64,000 nt of DNA from Micromonospora gifhornensis (lineage in GTDB: Bacteria > Actinomycetota > Actinomycetes > Mycobacteriales > Micromonosporaceae), in assembly GCF_016863515.1 (NCBI RefSeq), contig NZ_BOPA01000024.1, forward strand, positions 35,261 to 99,260, read 5' to 3'. A program made the translations under genes and the position numbers. This document shows, in pieces, positions 1-8,536 of the stretch. Every line of letters begins with the position of its first letter. The stretch's first letter is position 1. A model generated the notes under the pieces. That model did no database searches. It was not told the DNA's origin and saw only the letters and a program-made list of their open reading frames with translations.

Positions 1-2
1 TG

Positions 3-1946
3 CTGTGTGCGCTGACCGCGCCCCGCACCTCGCTGGGGCGCGCCCGGGCCGTGCTCGACGGGGTGATCGTCGCGCTGGCGTTGATGCCGATCGGCTGGCT
101 GCTGCTGTTCCGTAACGTCGCGCTGGCGGACCTCAACGAGCCGCTGCGCTATGCCGGCCTGCTCTACCCGCTGCTCGACCTGATGCAGTTGACCGTCCTG
201 ATCCTGGTCATCGGGCCGGGCCGGCCGGTGTGGCGTCCGCTGGCGTTGCTCGGCGTGAGCCTGACCATTCGTGTGGTGGCCGACTCGATGTACGTGTCGA
301 TGGCGGCTGCCGGCACCTATCAGTCCGGCACCCTGATCGACGTGCTGTGGCCGCTGAGCTACCTGCTGATCGGCGTGGCGACCCGGCTCGCTCCACCGCA
401 GCACTGTCAGCGCGGCGACGACGTCGCTGAGGTGCCGCTGCCGCCGTGGTGGCGGGTGGCGCTGCCGTACCTGCCGGTGGGCGGGGTGATCGCGGCGGCG
501 CTGCTGGCCCGGGACGCCTCCGGGCACAGCCCGCTGCCGGTCTTCCTGGCGTTGCTGGGGTTGTTGGCGGCGCTGGCGTTGCGGCAGATCCTGGCGGCGA
601 ACGAGAACCTGCGCCTGGTGGCGCGGCTGCGGCACCTCGCCTACGTCGACCAGCTCACCGGGCTGCCGAACCGGCTGGCGTTCACCCGCCGGCTGCGCAG
701 CGCCCTCGGCGGGGCCCAGCCGGTCGCCGTCCTGCTGCTCGACCTGGACGGCTTCAAACAGGTGAACGACCGGTTCGGGCACAGCACCGGCGACACCCTG
801 CTGACCGGTCTGTCGCGGCGGATGCGTCGCGCGGTCGCCGACGACGGCATGATCGCCCGGATCGGTGGCGACGAGTTCGCCGTACTGGTCACCGGGCGTA
901 CCGCCGCGCCGGAGCGGCTGGCGGAGCGGCTGCTGGCGTCGCTGCACCCGTCGGTCGGCGAGGAGGTCGTCGGGGTTCACCCGTCGGCGAGCATCGGCAT
1001 CGCCGAGTACGGACCACAACACGTCACCTACACGGATCTGCTGCGCGACGCCGACATCGCGATGTACGCGGCGAAGGCGGCCGGCAAGTCGGCGTACCGG
1101 CGCTGCACGCCGGCCCTGCGGGAGTCCGCGGTCGGCCGGGCGGAGTTGATCGCCGACCTGCGGCGGGCGGTCGACGAGCAGCAGTTGCACCTGGAGTTCC
1201 AGCCGATCGTGGACCTGTCCACCGGCACGGTACGCAGCGCCGAGGCGCTGGTGCGGTGGCGGCATCCCCGGCTGGGCATGCTCAGCCCGGCGCGCTTCCT
1301 GCCGCTGGCCGAGGAGACCGGGTTGATCCTGCCGATCGACAGGTGGGTGATCCACGAGGCGTGTCGGGCGGCGGCCACCTGGCAGGCCCAGGTCCCGTCG
1401 GCCACGGTCGCGGTGAACATCGCGGCGGCGCACCTGCAGCGGCCGGATCTGATCGCCACGGTCACCGAGGCCACCGCCGGGGCCGGGCTGGCGCCGCGTG
1501 CGCTGACCCTTGAGCTCACCGAGTCGGCGTTGATCGAGGGCAGCGACGCGGTGATCGACAGGCTGGGTCAACTCCGTGAGCTGGGCATCCGGATCGCCAT
1601 CGACGACTTCGGCACCGGCTACTCCTCGCTGAGCTATCTGCACCGGATCCCGGCCACCGAGCTGAAGATCGACCGGTCGTTCGTGGCCCGGCTCTCCGAG
1701 GACACCCGGGCGTACGCGACGGTGGAGATGGTGACCCGGCTGGCCGGGGCGTACGGCCTGGGTGTGGTGGCCGAGGGGGTGGAGACCGAGCGGCAGCACG
1801 ACGCGGTCGCCGCGATCGGCTGCGTGCAGGGGCAGGGCTACCGGTACGGGCGGCCCGCCGCCCTGGACGAGTTGCGTACCGTGCTGGCCGGCTCCGCGCC
1901 CGCGACGGTGTCCGATGTCGCAGAATCGGGCTTGACCCTCACGTAA
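3..1946 (+). CDS. Membrane-bound GGDEF-EAL cyclic-di-GMP protein (5' end cut by window edge)
   Basis: Dual-domain c-di-GMP turnover protein. The frame is open to the left edge, so the true start lies outside; the GTG at 51 is only an internal candidate. Several hydrophobic helices occupy roughly the first 180 residues counted from that GTG, followed by a GGDEF domain with intact GGDEF (272-276) and then an EAL domain with EALVRW, the DDFGTGYSSL loop, KIDRSF and AEGVET, so both cyclase and phosphodiesterase signatures are present. I see no canonical RxxD inhibitory site before GGDEF. Family knowledge: synthesises and/or hydrolyses c-di-GMP at the membrane, a second messenger that controls development in actinomycetes. 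Which activity dominates cannot be read from sequence. It is followed after 39 bases by the TipA-like regulator on the same strand. Confidence 0.9.
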   Translation: MCALTAPRTSLGRARAVLDGVIVALALMPIGWLLLFRNVALADLNEPLRYAGLLYPLLDLMQLTVLILVIGPGRPVWRPLALLGVSLTIRVVADSMYVSMAAAGTYQSGTLIDVLWPLSYLLIGVATRLAPPQHCQRGDDVAEVPLPPWWRVALPYLPVGGVIAAALLARDASGHSPLPVFLALLGLLAALALRQILAANENLRLVARLRHLAYVDQLTGLPNRLAFTRRLRSALGGAQPVAVLLLDLDGFKQVNDRFGHSTGDTLLTGLSRRMRRAVADDGMIARIGGDEFAVLVTGRTAAPERLAERLLASLHPSVGEEVVGVHPSASIGIAEYGPQHVTYTDLLRDADIAMYAAKAAGKSAYRRCTPALRESAVGRAELIADLRRAVDEQQLHLEFQPIVDLSTGTVRSAEALVRWRHPRLGMLSPARFLPLAEETGLILPIDRWVIHEACRAAATWQAQVPSATVAVNIAAAHLQRPDLIATVTEATAGAGLAPRALTLELTESALIEGSDAVIDRLGQLRELGIRIAIDDFGTGYSSLSYLHRIPATELKIDRSFVARLSEDTRAYATVEMVTRLAGAYGLGVVAEGVETERQHDAVAAIGCVQGQGYRYGRPAALDELRTVLAGSAPATVSDVAESGLTLT

Positions 1947-1985
1947 CGGCAGGCGGGACCGTGGTTTCCCGGAAGGGAGGGAACC

Positions 1986-2744
1986 ATGGCGTACACCGTC
2001 GGCCAGGTGGCCAGGCTCGCCGGGGTGACCGTGCGGGCGCTGCACCACTACGACCAGATCGGGCTGCTGTCGCCCAGCGGGCGCACCGGCGCCGGCTACC
2101 GCCGCTACAGCGACGCGGACCTGGAGCGGCTGCAACTGGTCCGGTACTACCGCGAGCTGGGGTTCCCGCTGGAACAGATCGCCGAGATCCTCGACGACCC
2201 GGCCGGTGACCGGGATGCGCATCTGCGCCGCCAGCACGAACTGCTGACGGTACGGATCAAGCGGTTGCAGGAGATGGTCACGGCGATCGAGTTTGCGATG
2301 GAGGCGAACAAGTTGAACATCCCACTCACCCCGCAGGAGCGCTTCGAGGTGTTCGGTGACTTCGAGCCGGAGGCGTACGCCGAGGAGGCGGAGCAGCGCT
2401 GGGGTGGCACCGACGCGTACCGGGAGTCGAATCGGCGCGCGTCGAGCTACTCGAAGGACGACTGGCTGCGGATCAAGGGCGAGACCGAGGACTGGGGACA
2501 GCGGATCGTCGCGCTGATGGCCTCGGGTGCCCCGGCGGACGGGCCGGCGGCGATGGAGCTGGCCGAGGAGCACCGGCAGCACATCAGCCGGTGGTTCTAC
2601 GAGTGCTCGTACGAGATCCACACCGGGCTGGCCGACATGTACCTGGCCGACGAGCGGTTCCTGGCCCACTACGAGGCGATGGCGCCGGGGCTGGGCCAGT
2701 ACCTGCACGAGGCGATCCACGCCAACGCGATCACCCGGGCGTGA
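1986..2744 (+). CDS. MerR-family regulator with TipAS-like C-terminal domain
   Basis: 252 aa. Residues 1-70 are a MerR winged helix (YTVGQVARLAGVTVRALHHY, then YRRYSDADLERL), followed by a coiled-coil dimerisation helix at about 80-110. From about 115 to the end is a TipAS-like globular domain (RWGGTDAYRES, with several aromatic residues), known in TipAL to bind thiopeptides and other multidrug ligands. Members bend promoters with a long spacer and activate on ligand binding. The start is the ATG at 1986, with a GGAAGGGAGGG ribosome site just upstream. No obvious transporter target is adjacent, so the regulon is unknown. Confidence 0.9.
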   Translation: MAYTVGQVARLAGVTVRALHHYDQIGLLSPSGRTGAGYRRYSDADLERLQLVRYYRELGFPLEQIAEILDDPAGDRDAHLRRQHELLTVRIKRLQEMVTAIEFAMEANKLNIPLTPQERFEVFGDFEPEAYAEEAEQRWGGTDAYRESNRRASSYSKDDWLRIKGETEDWGQRIVALMASGAPADGPAAMELAEEHRQHISRWFYECSYEIHTGLADMYLADERFLAHYEAMAPGLGQYLHEAIHANAITRA

Positions 2745-2837
2745 CAGGCTCCGCGCGTCGGTGGTTCGACGGGCGGGAACTGTCGGTGCGGGGGAGTATG
2801 ACTGACGGGGTCATGTCCTGATCTGCGGAGGTCATTC

Positions 2838-3122
2838 GTGTTGATAGTCGCCGGCACGCTCTATGCGGATCCGGCCGAGCGGGACGACTACCTGGCCACC
2901 TGCGCCGAGATCGTCCGGCAGGCCAGGTCGGCGCCCGGCTGTGTGGACTTCGCCATCAGCGCCGACCTGGTCGAGCCGGGCCGGATCAACGTCTACGAGC
3001 GGTGGGAGTCCGAGGAGCAGTTGTTGGACTTCCGCGGTTCCGGTCCCGAGCCGGAACAGCAGGTGGCTCTCGTCGGCGCCGAGGTGCACAAGTTCCGGAT
3101 CAGCGCGGTCGAGTCCCCCTGA
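2838..3122 (+). CDS. Antibiotic biosynthesis monooxygenase (ABM) fold protein
   Basis: 94 aa, the usual length of single-domain ABM/YgiN-like proteins. The ferredoxin-like pattern is visible: a first strand (LIVAGTLYADP), a helix with RDDYLATCAEIVRQARS, then PGCVDFAISADL, and INVYERWESEEQL typical of the family. Members act as small cofactor-free quinol monooxygenases or dimeric ligand-binding proteins in the cytoplasm. The start is GTG 2838 with GGAGG at about 2827. It stands alone, so no pathway can be inferred. Confidence 0.8.
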   Translation: MLIVAGTLYADPAERDDYLATCAEIVRQARSAPGCVDFAISADLVEPGRINVYERWESEEQLLDFRGSGPEPEQQVALVGAEVHKFRISAVESP

Positions 3123-3185
3123 CCCCGCCCCGGCGGTCGTACGCCGGTCGCGGTCGATCACCCCGATGCCTGCCGTACGACGACG

Positions 3186-3383
3186 CTACCGCGGGCGTCG
3201 GGCCAGGCGGGCCAGGAACGCGGCCACCGCCGCCGGTTCCCCGGCCAGTTCGCCGGGGCGGGCCGGCCCGCGCAGCGCACGCAGCGTGGCGGCGAGCCGT
3301 CCGACCCGGTTGAGGGCGACCGGGTCGCCGTCGAGGAGCAGGTCGGCGGTGTCCCGGTCGATCTGGCGGGTCGGGCTGCTCAT
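3186..3383 (-). CDS. Small hypothetical protein, possibly the truncated N-terminus of a longer actinomycete protein
   Basis: 65 aa, soluble, Arg/Leu/Ala rich (DRDTADLLLDGDPVAL ... PARPGELAGEPAAVAAFLA). The pattern 'DRDTAERLLDGxPVGP...ARPxELAGExAAVxAF' is, from memory, the N-terminal segment of longer actinomycete proteins encoded beside ECF sigma factors, which continue into a membrane helix. Here the frame stops right after that segment, so it may be a remnant or a genuinely short version. It is convergent with the ABM gene. The GGGG-containing leader gives only a weak ribosome site. Confidence 0.45.
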   Translation of the reverse strand: MSSPTRQIDRDTADLLLDGDPVALNRVGRLAATLRALRGPARPGELAGEPAAVAAFLARLARRPR

Positions 3384-3682
3384 CTCGTGGCCCCGTTCGT
3401 CATCATCCCGTCAGCCTCGATGTCGGTACCGTCAACTCGTCTGAATTGATTGGCGTCAGCGCTGCTGGATGCGTCACACCTGACCGTCGCTGACCGGTCC
3501 GGTGAGGTGGTGTCGGCACGCGGGACGGCCGCAGCAAAACCACCAACTCGTCCGCATTGGTCCACCGATCGGGTAGTTCGCCCGGTGTCGGCCGTGTCCA
3601 TCGTGCCGCCTTGTGCCGTTAATCACTGTGACACCCCTCTGAATGGCCTGCGGTTGGTGGCATGCGCGGCGAAGGAGTCGGC
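3384..3682. other. Intergenic stretch between divergent genes
   Basis: About 300 bases separate the small minus-strand gene from the Cys-rich membrane protein gene. Composition is a little lower in GC than the flanks, as expected for a divergent promoter region. I see no repeat, RNA gene or convincing coding frame; overlapping short frames here lack ribosome sites. Confidence 0.5.
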
Positions 3683-4840
3683 GTGGCGAGGACTGATTCG
3701 ACGGGTTCGACATGGCGGTACCGGTGGGCGCGCCGGCAGAACGAGCGCCGGCTGCGGCTGTTCCGCAGCGCCGAGGGGGCCTGGCGGCGACGCGACGACG
3801 AACTGCGCCGACTGCGTACGCTCGCCGAGCAGTGCCACGGCTCCGCCGCGGCCGGCGAGGGTCTGCTGCTCGAACTGGGCCCCGACGAGATCGTGCTCCG
3901 GGTGGTGCCGGCGGCCCAACTGGTGGACGTACGGCACACCGCCGTGCTGCCCGCCCCCGAGTTGACAGTCGGCGTGGAGCACGGCCGACTGCACCGTCGC
4001 CTACCCGACGGCGTGCGGGTCACCGACGCCGGCATGGCGGTGATCACCAACCGGCGGCTCGTGCTGCTCGGTGGACGCGGTCGACGGGACTGGGCGTACG
4101 GGCGGATCACCGGCCTGGCCCACGACCCGCGGGCGCCCGTCTCCCTGATCCAGGTGCTCGACCGGCGGCGTACCTCCGGGGTGCTGGTGCCCGCCGACGC
4201 GGCGGCCGAGTTCCGGTTCCTGCTCACCCTGGCCTTCGCCGACGCCATCGAGCAGCGTGACGCGGTCATCGCCCAACTCGACGAGCTGATCGCCGAGCAC
4301 ACCAGGGCGCGCCCGTCCCGGCCCGGCATCGCCACGCCGGCACAGGCCCGGCTGGTGGCGCTGCTGCCCGGCGGCCGGCGGACCGCGGTCGTCGCGGCTG
4401 CCCTGGCCGTACTGGTGCCGCTGGCGTTGGCGAACTCCGGCCCGTCGGATCCGACCGGCCGGGAGACGGCGGTCGCGGCCACCCCGGCACCGGTCGCCGC
4501 CACCGTCGCACCCAAGGCACCCCGCGCCACCGGCTCCCCGAAGGCATTGCGGGTCACCGGCCCGAAGACACCCCGCGCCAGCGGCTCGCCGACGGCGGAT
4601 CGGAGCAGCCCGCAGCGACGGTGCGGCGCCCCGGCCAACCCGATGGGGTACGACTTCTGCTCCGGTGAGCGGATCCGTGAGCCCGACCCGCAGGTGTGCG
4701 AGCACTTCGACTGTGTGCCGGGGTTCTGGGAGGGGCGCGGCTACCTGGTGCAGTGCGCGAACGGCAAGATCAGCCTGGCCGGTGGCAGCCCGAGGGCGTG
4801 CGGACTGCACGGCGGCGTACGCCGCACGGTGTGGCACTGA
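3683..4840 (+). CDS. Membrane protein with cytoplasmic N-domain and Cys-rich C-terminal domain (copy A)
   Basis: 385 aa from GTG 3683. An ATG at 3662 exists, but GTG 3683 has GAAGGAG 5 bases upstream and aligns exactly with the start of the paralogue at 23166. Order: charged helical N-terminus; a domain with VITNRRLVLLGGRGRRDWAY (photoconverted or PH-like 'shape', function unknown); one membrane helix near 240-255 (VVAAALAVLVPLALA); an Ala/Thr/Pro-rich linker; and a C-terminal module with six or more cysteines (CGAPANPMGYDFCSG ... CADG-like CANGKISLAGG ... ACGLHGG). The end of that module resembles DUF3761, so the C-terminus is probably extracytoplasmic and disulfide-bonded. The role is unknown. 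GC is like the surrounding chromosome, unlike copy B. Confidence 0.75.
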   Translation: MARTDSTGSTWRYRWARRQNERRLRLFRSAEGAWRRRDDELRRLRTLAEQCHGSAAAGEGLLLELGPDEIVLRVVPAAQLVDVRHTAVLPAPELTVGVEHGRLHRRLPDGVRVTDAGMAVITNRRLVLLGGRGRRDWAYGRITGLAHDPRAPVSLIQVLDRRRTSGVLVPADAAAEFRFLLTLAFADAIEQRDAVIAQLDELIAEHTRARPSRPGIATPAQARLVALLPGGRRTAVVAAALAVLVPLALANSGPSDPTGRETAVAATPAPVAATVAPKAPRATGSPKALRVTGPKTPRASGSPTADRSSPQRRCGAPANPMGYDFCSGERIREPDPQVCEHFDCVPGFWEGRGYLVQCANGKISLAGGSPRACGLHGGVRRTVWH

Positions 4841-4919
4841 CGGCCTGACGTGACGCCGGGCGTGGCCCCCGCGGCGGGTGGTTGTTGCCCGGGGCGGACC
4901 GGTTTGGTCTGATGCGCCA

Positions 4920-6194
4920 ATGGGAGTTGCCGAGGTCAACCGCAGCATCGACGCGGTGTGGCGGATCGAGTCCGGGCGGGTGATCGCCGCCCTGGCGGGG
5001 CTGGTACGCGACGTCTCCTGGGCCGAGGAACTGGCCCAGGACGCGCTGGTCGCCGCACTGGAGCAGTGGCCGCGTGACGGCGTACCGACAAATCCGGGGG
5101 CGTGGCTGACCGCGGTGGGCAAGCGGCGGGCCATCGACGGCCTGCGCCACCGGCAGGTACGCGACCGCAAGGTCGCCGAACTCGGCCGTGACCTCGGCGA
5201 GGAGGCGTTCACCCCGGATTTCGACGCGGCCTTCGAGGACACCATCGACGACGACCTGCTCCGGTTGATCTTCACTGCCTGCCATCCGGTGCTGACCCCG
5301 CAGGCCCGCGCCGCGCTGACCCTGCGGATGGTCGGCGGCCTGAAGACCGAGGAGATCGCCCGGGCGTTCCTGGTGCCGGAGTCCACCATGGCGCAGCGGA
5401 TCACCCGGGCGAAGAAGACGCTCGCCGAGGCCGGGGTGCCGTTCGAGGTGCCCGGTGCGGCCGACCGCCCGCAGCGGCTGGCCAGCGTCCTGGAGGTCAC
5501 CTACCTCATCTTCAACGAGGGGTACGCGGCGACGGCCGGGCAGGACTGGATGCGCCCGGCGCTCTGCGAGGACGCGCTGCGGCTGGCCCGGATGTTGCAG
5601 ACGCTGATGCCGGACGAAGCCGAGGTGCACGGGTTGGCCGCGCTGCTGGAGATCCAGGCGTCCCGGACCGCGGCGCGCACCGACGCGGCCGGGGAACCGG
5701 TCCTGCTGTTGGAGCAGGATCGGCGGCGCTGGGACCACCTGCTGATCCGCCGAGGGTTGGCGGCGCTGGAGCGGGCGCGGACCAGCAGTGACCAGGCCGG
5801 CCCGTACACCCTCCAGGCGGAGATCGCGGCGTGTCACGCGCGGGCGCGTACCGCTGAGGAGACGGACTGGGCGCGGATCGCGGCCAGCTACACCGAGCTG
5901 GCACAGGTCGCGCCGTCGCCGGTGGTGGAGCTGAACCGGGCAGTGGCGGTCTCCTTCGCCGACGGGCCGGCCGCCGGCCTGGCGGTGGCCCGTCCGCTGG
6001 CCGACGAACCGGCGTTGGCCCGCTACCACCTGCTGCCCGCGGTGCTCGGCGACCTGCTGGCCAAGCTCGGCCGCTACGACGAGGCCGCCGCCGAGTTCAC
6101 CCGCGCGGCCGAACTCACCGGCAACGCCCGGGAACAGGCGCTGCTGCGCGACCGGGCCGCCGACTGCGCCGCCGGGGTGCCGCCGAGGCGCTGA
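4920..6194 (+). CDS. ECF RNA polymerase sigma factor, ECF42 (DUF6596) type
   Basis: 424 aa from ATG 4920; an upstream GTG in frame (4878) would add a tail not seen in the family. Region 2 (VWRIESGRVIAALAGLVRD, then DVSWAEELAQDALVAALEQW) and region 4 (EEIARAFLVPESTMAQRITR) occupy the first 180 residues. The remaining ~240 residues are helical, TPR-like, with LNRAVAVSF, which is diagnostic of ECF42 factors. ECF42 members lack a classical anti-sigma factor and are encoded with DGPF/YCII proteins, exactly as here (gene at 6305). The target promoter and stimulus are not visible. The ribosome site is weak. Confidence 0.92.
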   Translation: MGVAEVNRSIDAVWRIESGRVIAALAGLVRDVSWAEELAQDALVAALEQWPRDGVPTNPGAWLTAVGKRRAIDGLRHRQVRDRKVAELGRDLGEEAFTPDFDAAFEDTIDDDLLRLIFTACHPVLTPQARAALTLRMVGGLKTEEIARAFLVPESTMAQRITRAKKTLAEAGVPFEVPGAADRPQRLASVLEVTYLIFNEGYAATAGQDWMRPALCEDALRLARMLQTLMPDEAEVHGLAALLEIQASRTAARTDAAGEPVLLLEQDRRRWDHLLIRRGLAALERARTSSDQAGPYTLQAEIAACHARARTAEETDWARIAASYTELAQVAPSPVVELNRAVAVSFADGPAAGLAVARPLADEPALARYHLLPAVLGDLLAKLGRYDEAAAEFTRAAELTGNAREQALLRDRAADCAAGVPPRR

Positions 6195-6304
6195 GAAAAC
6201 CTTCTGGAAAAATCCCGCCGCGATGTCGAATCCCGGTCGGGTCGCCCGACGCGTCAGTGACAGCCGGTCTGACCGGCCGGCCCAACAGGAGAGGAACGAC
6301 ATCG

Positions 6305-6685
6305 ATGCGTTTCATGGTCATGCACAAGCTCGACGACACCAGGCCCGAGCTGTGGCAGCCCGACGAGGCCTTCATCGCCCGGATGGGCGCCTTCATGGGC
6401 GAAGCGAACCAGGCGGGTGTGCTGCTCGCCGGTGAAGGACTGCGGCCGAGCAGTGTGGACGCCGGCCGGATCACCGTCACCGGGGGCAAGTCGACGGTGA
6501 CCGACGGGCCGTTCGCCGAGACCAAGGAGCTGATCGCCGGGTTCGCGCTGTTGCAGGTCCGGGACAAGGCCGAGGCGATGCACTGGGCGCAGAAGTTCAC
6601 CGACATCTTCATCGCCGCCGACATCGACGTCGAGGTCGACGTCCGCCGGGTCGCCGAGTGGGAGGACCTGACTCCGTCGGCCTGA
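6305..6685 (+). CDS. YCII-related DGPF-domain protein, partner of the ECF42 sigma factor
   Basis: 126 aa from ATG 6305 with GGAGAGG upstream. It carries the eponymous motif as TDGPFAETKELIAGF and starts with the family's FMVMHK. In ECF42 systems a DGPF protein gene is the conserved neighbour and is usually the sigma factor's own target; the biochemical role is unresolved (ferredoxin-like fold, possibly enzymatic). The gap of 110 bases after the sigma gene leaves room for its own promoter. It is followed by a stem-loop and the convergent MarR gene. Confidence 0.9.
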   Translation: MRFMVMHKLDDTRPELWQPDEAFIARMGAFMGEANQAGVLLAGEGLRPSSVDAGRITVTGGKSTVTDGPFAETKELIAGFALLQVRDKAEAMHWAQKFTDIFIAADIDVEVDVRRVAEWEDLTPSA

Positions 6686-6692
6686 CCGCCGT

Positions 6693-6734
6693 GGGACCGG
6701 ACCGGCTCGGCCGCGCGTCGGCCGGGCCGGTCCC
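6693..6734. terminator. Stem-loop between convergent DGPF and MarR genes
   Basis: Arms GGGACCGGACCGGC (6693-6706) and GCCGGGCCGGTCCC (6721-6734) pair with one mismatch around a 14-base loop. It lies 8 bases after the DGPF stop and 36 bases beyond the MarR stop. There is no clear T-run, so a bidirectional intrinsic terminator is inferred from position and stem strength. Confidence 0.55.
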
Positions 6735-6769
6735 GCTCGTCACCGGCCGCTCGGCCCTTTGTCGACGGG

Positions 6770-7213
6770 TCAGCGTTGCTGGGCGAGCTGGTCGGCCAGC
6801 CGGGACAGCGCCGGTGCGGCGGCGAGCAGCCGTTCCCGATCTGCGGCGTCCAACTGGGCCAGGGCGGCGGCGAGCAGTTCGCTGCGGTGCTGGCCGTAGG
6901 CGGCCGTCCGGTCCCGCGCCGCGGCGGTCAACTCCAACCGGACGGTACGCCGGTCACCCGGGTCCCGCTCCCGGCTCAGCAGGCCCGCCGAGGTCAGCTC
7001 ACCGACCAGGGTGCTCACCGTGTTCGGTGCGGTGCCGAGGCGCTCGGCGGCCTCCCGGACGCTGATGCCGGGCTGTCGCTGCACCAGACGCAGCACCTCC
7101 ACCTGAGCGTCGGGCAGGGCCACCCGACCCGTCCGTTGGCTGGCCGTACGCCGCAGCACCCGGTGCAGGTCACCCAGGGCCGCGCCGAGCTCGGCGAGGG
7201 TTTCCTCCGTCAC
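6770..7213 (-). CDS. MarR-family transcriptional regulator
   Basis: 147 aa. Winged helix-turn-helix in the middle: LRLVQRQPGISVREAAERLG, GTAPNTVSTLVGELTSAGLL, then the wing SRERDPGDRRTVRLELT with the family's DxRxxxLxLT pattern. Flanking helices form the dimer. It is divergent from the MFS exporter 54 bases away, with an inverted repeat between them, so the likely role is ligand-released repression of that exporter and of itself. The ligand is unknown. Confidence 0.9.
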   Translation of the reverse strand: MTEETLAELGAALGDLHRVLRRTASQRTGRVALPDAQVEVLRLVQRQPGISVREAAERLGTAPNTVSTLVGELTSAGLLSRERDPGDRRTVRLELTAAARDRTAAYGQHRSELLAAALAQLDAADRERLLAAAPALSRLADQLAQQR

Positions 7214-7236
7214 AATGCGCCCCCGTCCGGATCAAA

Positions 7237-7253
7237 TGCCTCTGTAGGCAGAG
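7237..7253. promoter_or_regulatory. Candidate MarR operator in the divergent promoter
   Basis: Two overlapping inverted repeats lie here: TGCCT-N4-AGGCA (7237-7250) and CTCTG-N4-CAGAG (7240-7253). They sit midway between the MarR start (7213) and the MFS start (7268), where a repressor would block both promoters. Binding is inferred from symmetry and position only. Confidence 0.5.
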
Positions 7254-7267
7254 CTATCGTAGCCGCC

Positions 7268-8491
7268 ATGCCGCAGACCGCCACGCCCCCGACCGCGCCG
7301 GACCGAGTCGCCGTACCGACCGGCCGGGCCGCCATCGGGCTGCTGGTGCTGCTCGGCTGCCTCACCGCGATCGGGCCGCTGTCGCTGGACACCTACCTGC
7401 CGGCGCTGCCCGACATGACCCGCGACCTGTCCGCCAGCCAGGCGCGCATCCAGCTCTCCCTGACCACCTGCCTGATCGGCGTGGCCGTCGGCCAACTCGT
7501 CACCGGTCCACTCAGCGACCGCTGGGGACGGCGTCGGCCGGTGATCGTCGGGTTGGCCGCGTACACCCTGTTGTCGCTGCTCTGCACGCTCGCGCCGTCG
7601 GCGGAGACCTTCGCCGCGGCCCGCTTCTTCCAGGGTTTCGCGGGCGGCATGGGCACGGTAGTCGCCCGCGCCATCGTGCGTGACCTCTACGCCGGTCGCG
7701 CCGCCGCGAAGTACTTCTCCCGACTCACCCTGATCTTCGGCCTCGCCCCGATGATCGCCCCCGCGTTCGGCAGCCTGCTGCTCAACTTCGGCGACTGGCG
7801 GGTCATCTTCGTCGCCCTCACCGTCATCGGTGCCCTGCTCGCGACCGTCGTCACCTGGCGGCTGCCCGAGACGTTGCCCGTCGCGCGGCGCAACACCGGC
7901 GGCCTGCTCTCGATCGCCCGCATCGCCCGCGTGCTGATCACCGACCGCATCTACCTCGGCTACACGCTGACCCAGGGCCTCGCCTTCGCCGGACTGCTCG
8001 GCTACCTCTCCGGCTCCTCGTTCGTCCTGCAGGACGTCTTCGGCCTCTCCGTCGGGATGTACAGCCTCATCTTCGGCGTCAACTCCCTGGCCTTCGTCGC
8101 CGTCGGCCAACTCAACGCCCGACTGCTCGACCGGCACGGCCCCCGCCAACTGTTGATCACCGCCCTCGGCCTCGGGCTGCTCGCCGCGCTCGGCCTGATC
8201 GCCGGGGCGCTGCTGGAGGCTCTGCCCCTGGTCATCGTCACGATGTTGGTGTTCCTCGGCTCGCTCGGCATGGTGATGCCCAACGGCACCGCCCTGGCCC
8301 TGGACCGACACGGTGCCCACGCGGGGACGGCCGCCGCACTGCTCGGCGGCATCCAGGCCGTGGTCGCCGCCGGCGCCGCGCCGTTGGTCGGCATCGGCGG
8401 GGAGGGCAGCGCCCTGCCGATGGCCCTGGTGATCGCCGGTGCGGCCGCCGGATCACTGCTGGTGGTGCTCACCCTGGCCCGCCGCCGCTGA
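7268..8491 (+). CDS. Bcr/CflA-type MFS drug exporter
   Basis: 407 aa, twelve predicted membrane segments. The frame extends far upstream through the MarR gene, but ATG 7268 begins the family-typical N-terminus, a short polar tail then AAIGLLVLLGCLTAIGPLS and DTYLPALPDM. The MFS signature between helices 2 and 3 is GPLSDRWGRRRPVIVG, and the Bcr/CflA-type RAIVRDLY follows helix 4. Function by family: proton-coupled efflux of drugs or small metabolites across the cytoplasmic membrane. Probably repressed by the divergent MarR protein. No strong ribosome site precedes the ATG, so a leaderless or very short leader transcript is possible. Confidence 0.88.
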   Translation: MPQTATPPTAPDRVAVPTGRAAIGLLVLLGCLTAIGPLSLDTYLPALPDMTRDLSASQARIQLSLTTCLIGVAVGQLVTGPLSDRWGRRRPVIVGLAAYTLLSLLCTLAPSAETFAAARFFQGFAGGMGTVVARAIVRDLYAGRAAAKYFSRLTLIFGLAPMIAPAFGSLLLNFGDWRVIFVALTVIGALLATVVTWRLPETLPVARRNTGGLLSIARIARVLITDRIYLGYTLTQGLAFAGLLGYLSGSSFVLQDVFGLSVGMYSLIFGVNSLAFVAVGQLNARLLDRHGPRQLLITALGLGLLAALGLIAGALLEALPLVIVTMLVFLGSLGMVMPNGTALALDRHGAHAGTAAALLGGIQAVVAAGAAPLVGIGGEGSALPMALVIAGAAAGSLLVVLTLARRR

Positions 8492-8536
8492 CTCCGCAGG
8501 CGCTGACTCCGCCGCCGCTTACTCCGCAGGTCAGGC

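Noticed and set aside
6776..7267. Upstream extension of the MFS exporter frame through the MarR gene
   Set aside because: The translated extension is the antisense of MarR and lacks membrane features; the typical Bcr/CflA N-terminus begins at 7268.
8480..8520. Repeats of CTGACTCCGC as a CRISPR or att signature
   Set aside because: Only three imperfect copies, with very short spacing, no spacers and no cas genes; more likely slipped codons beyond the MFS stop.
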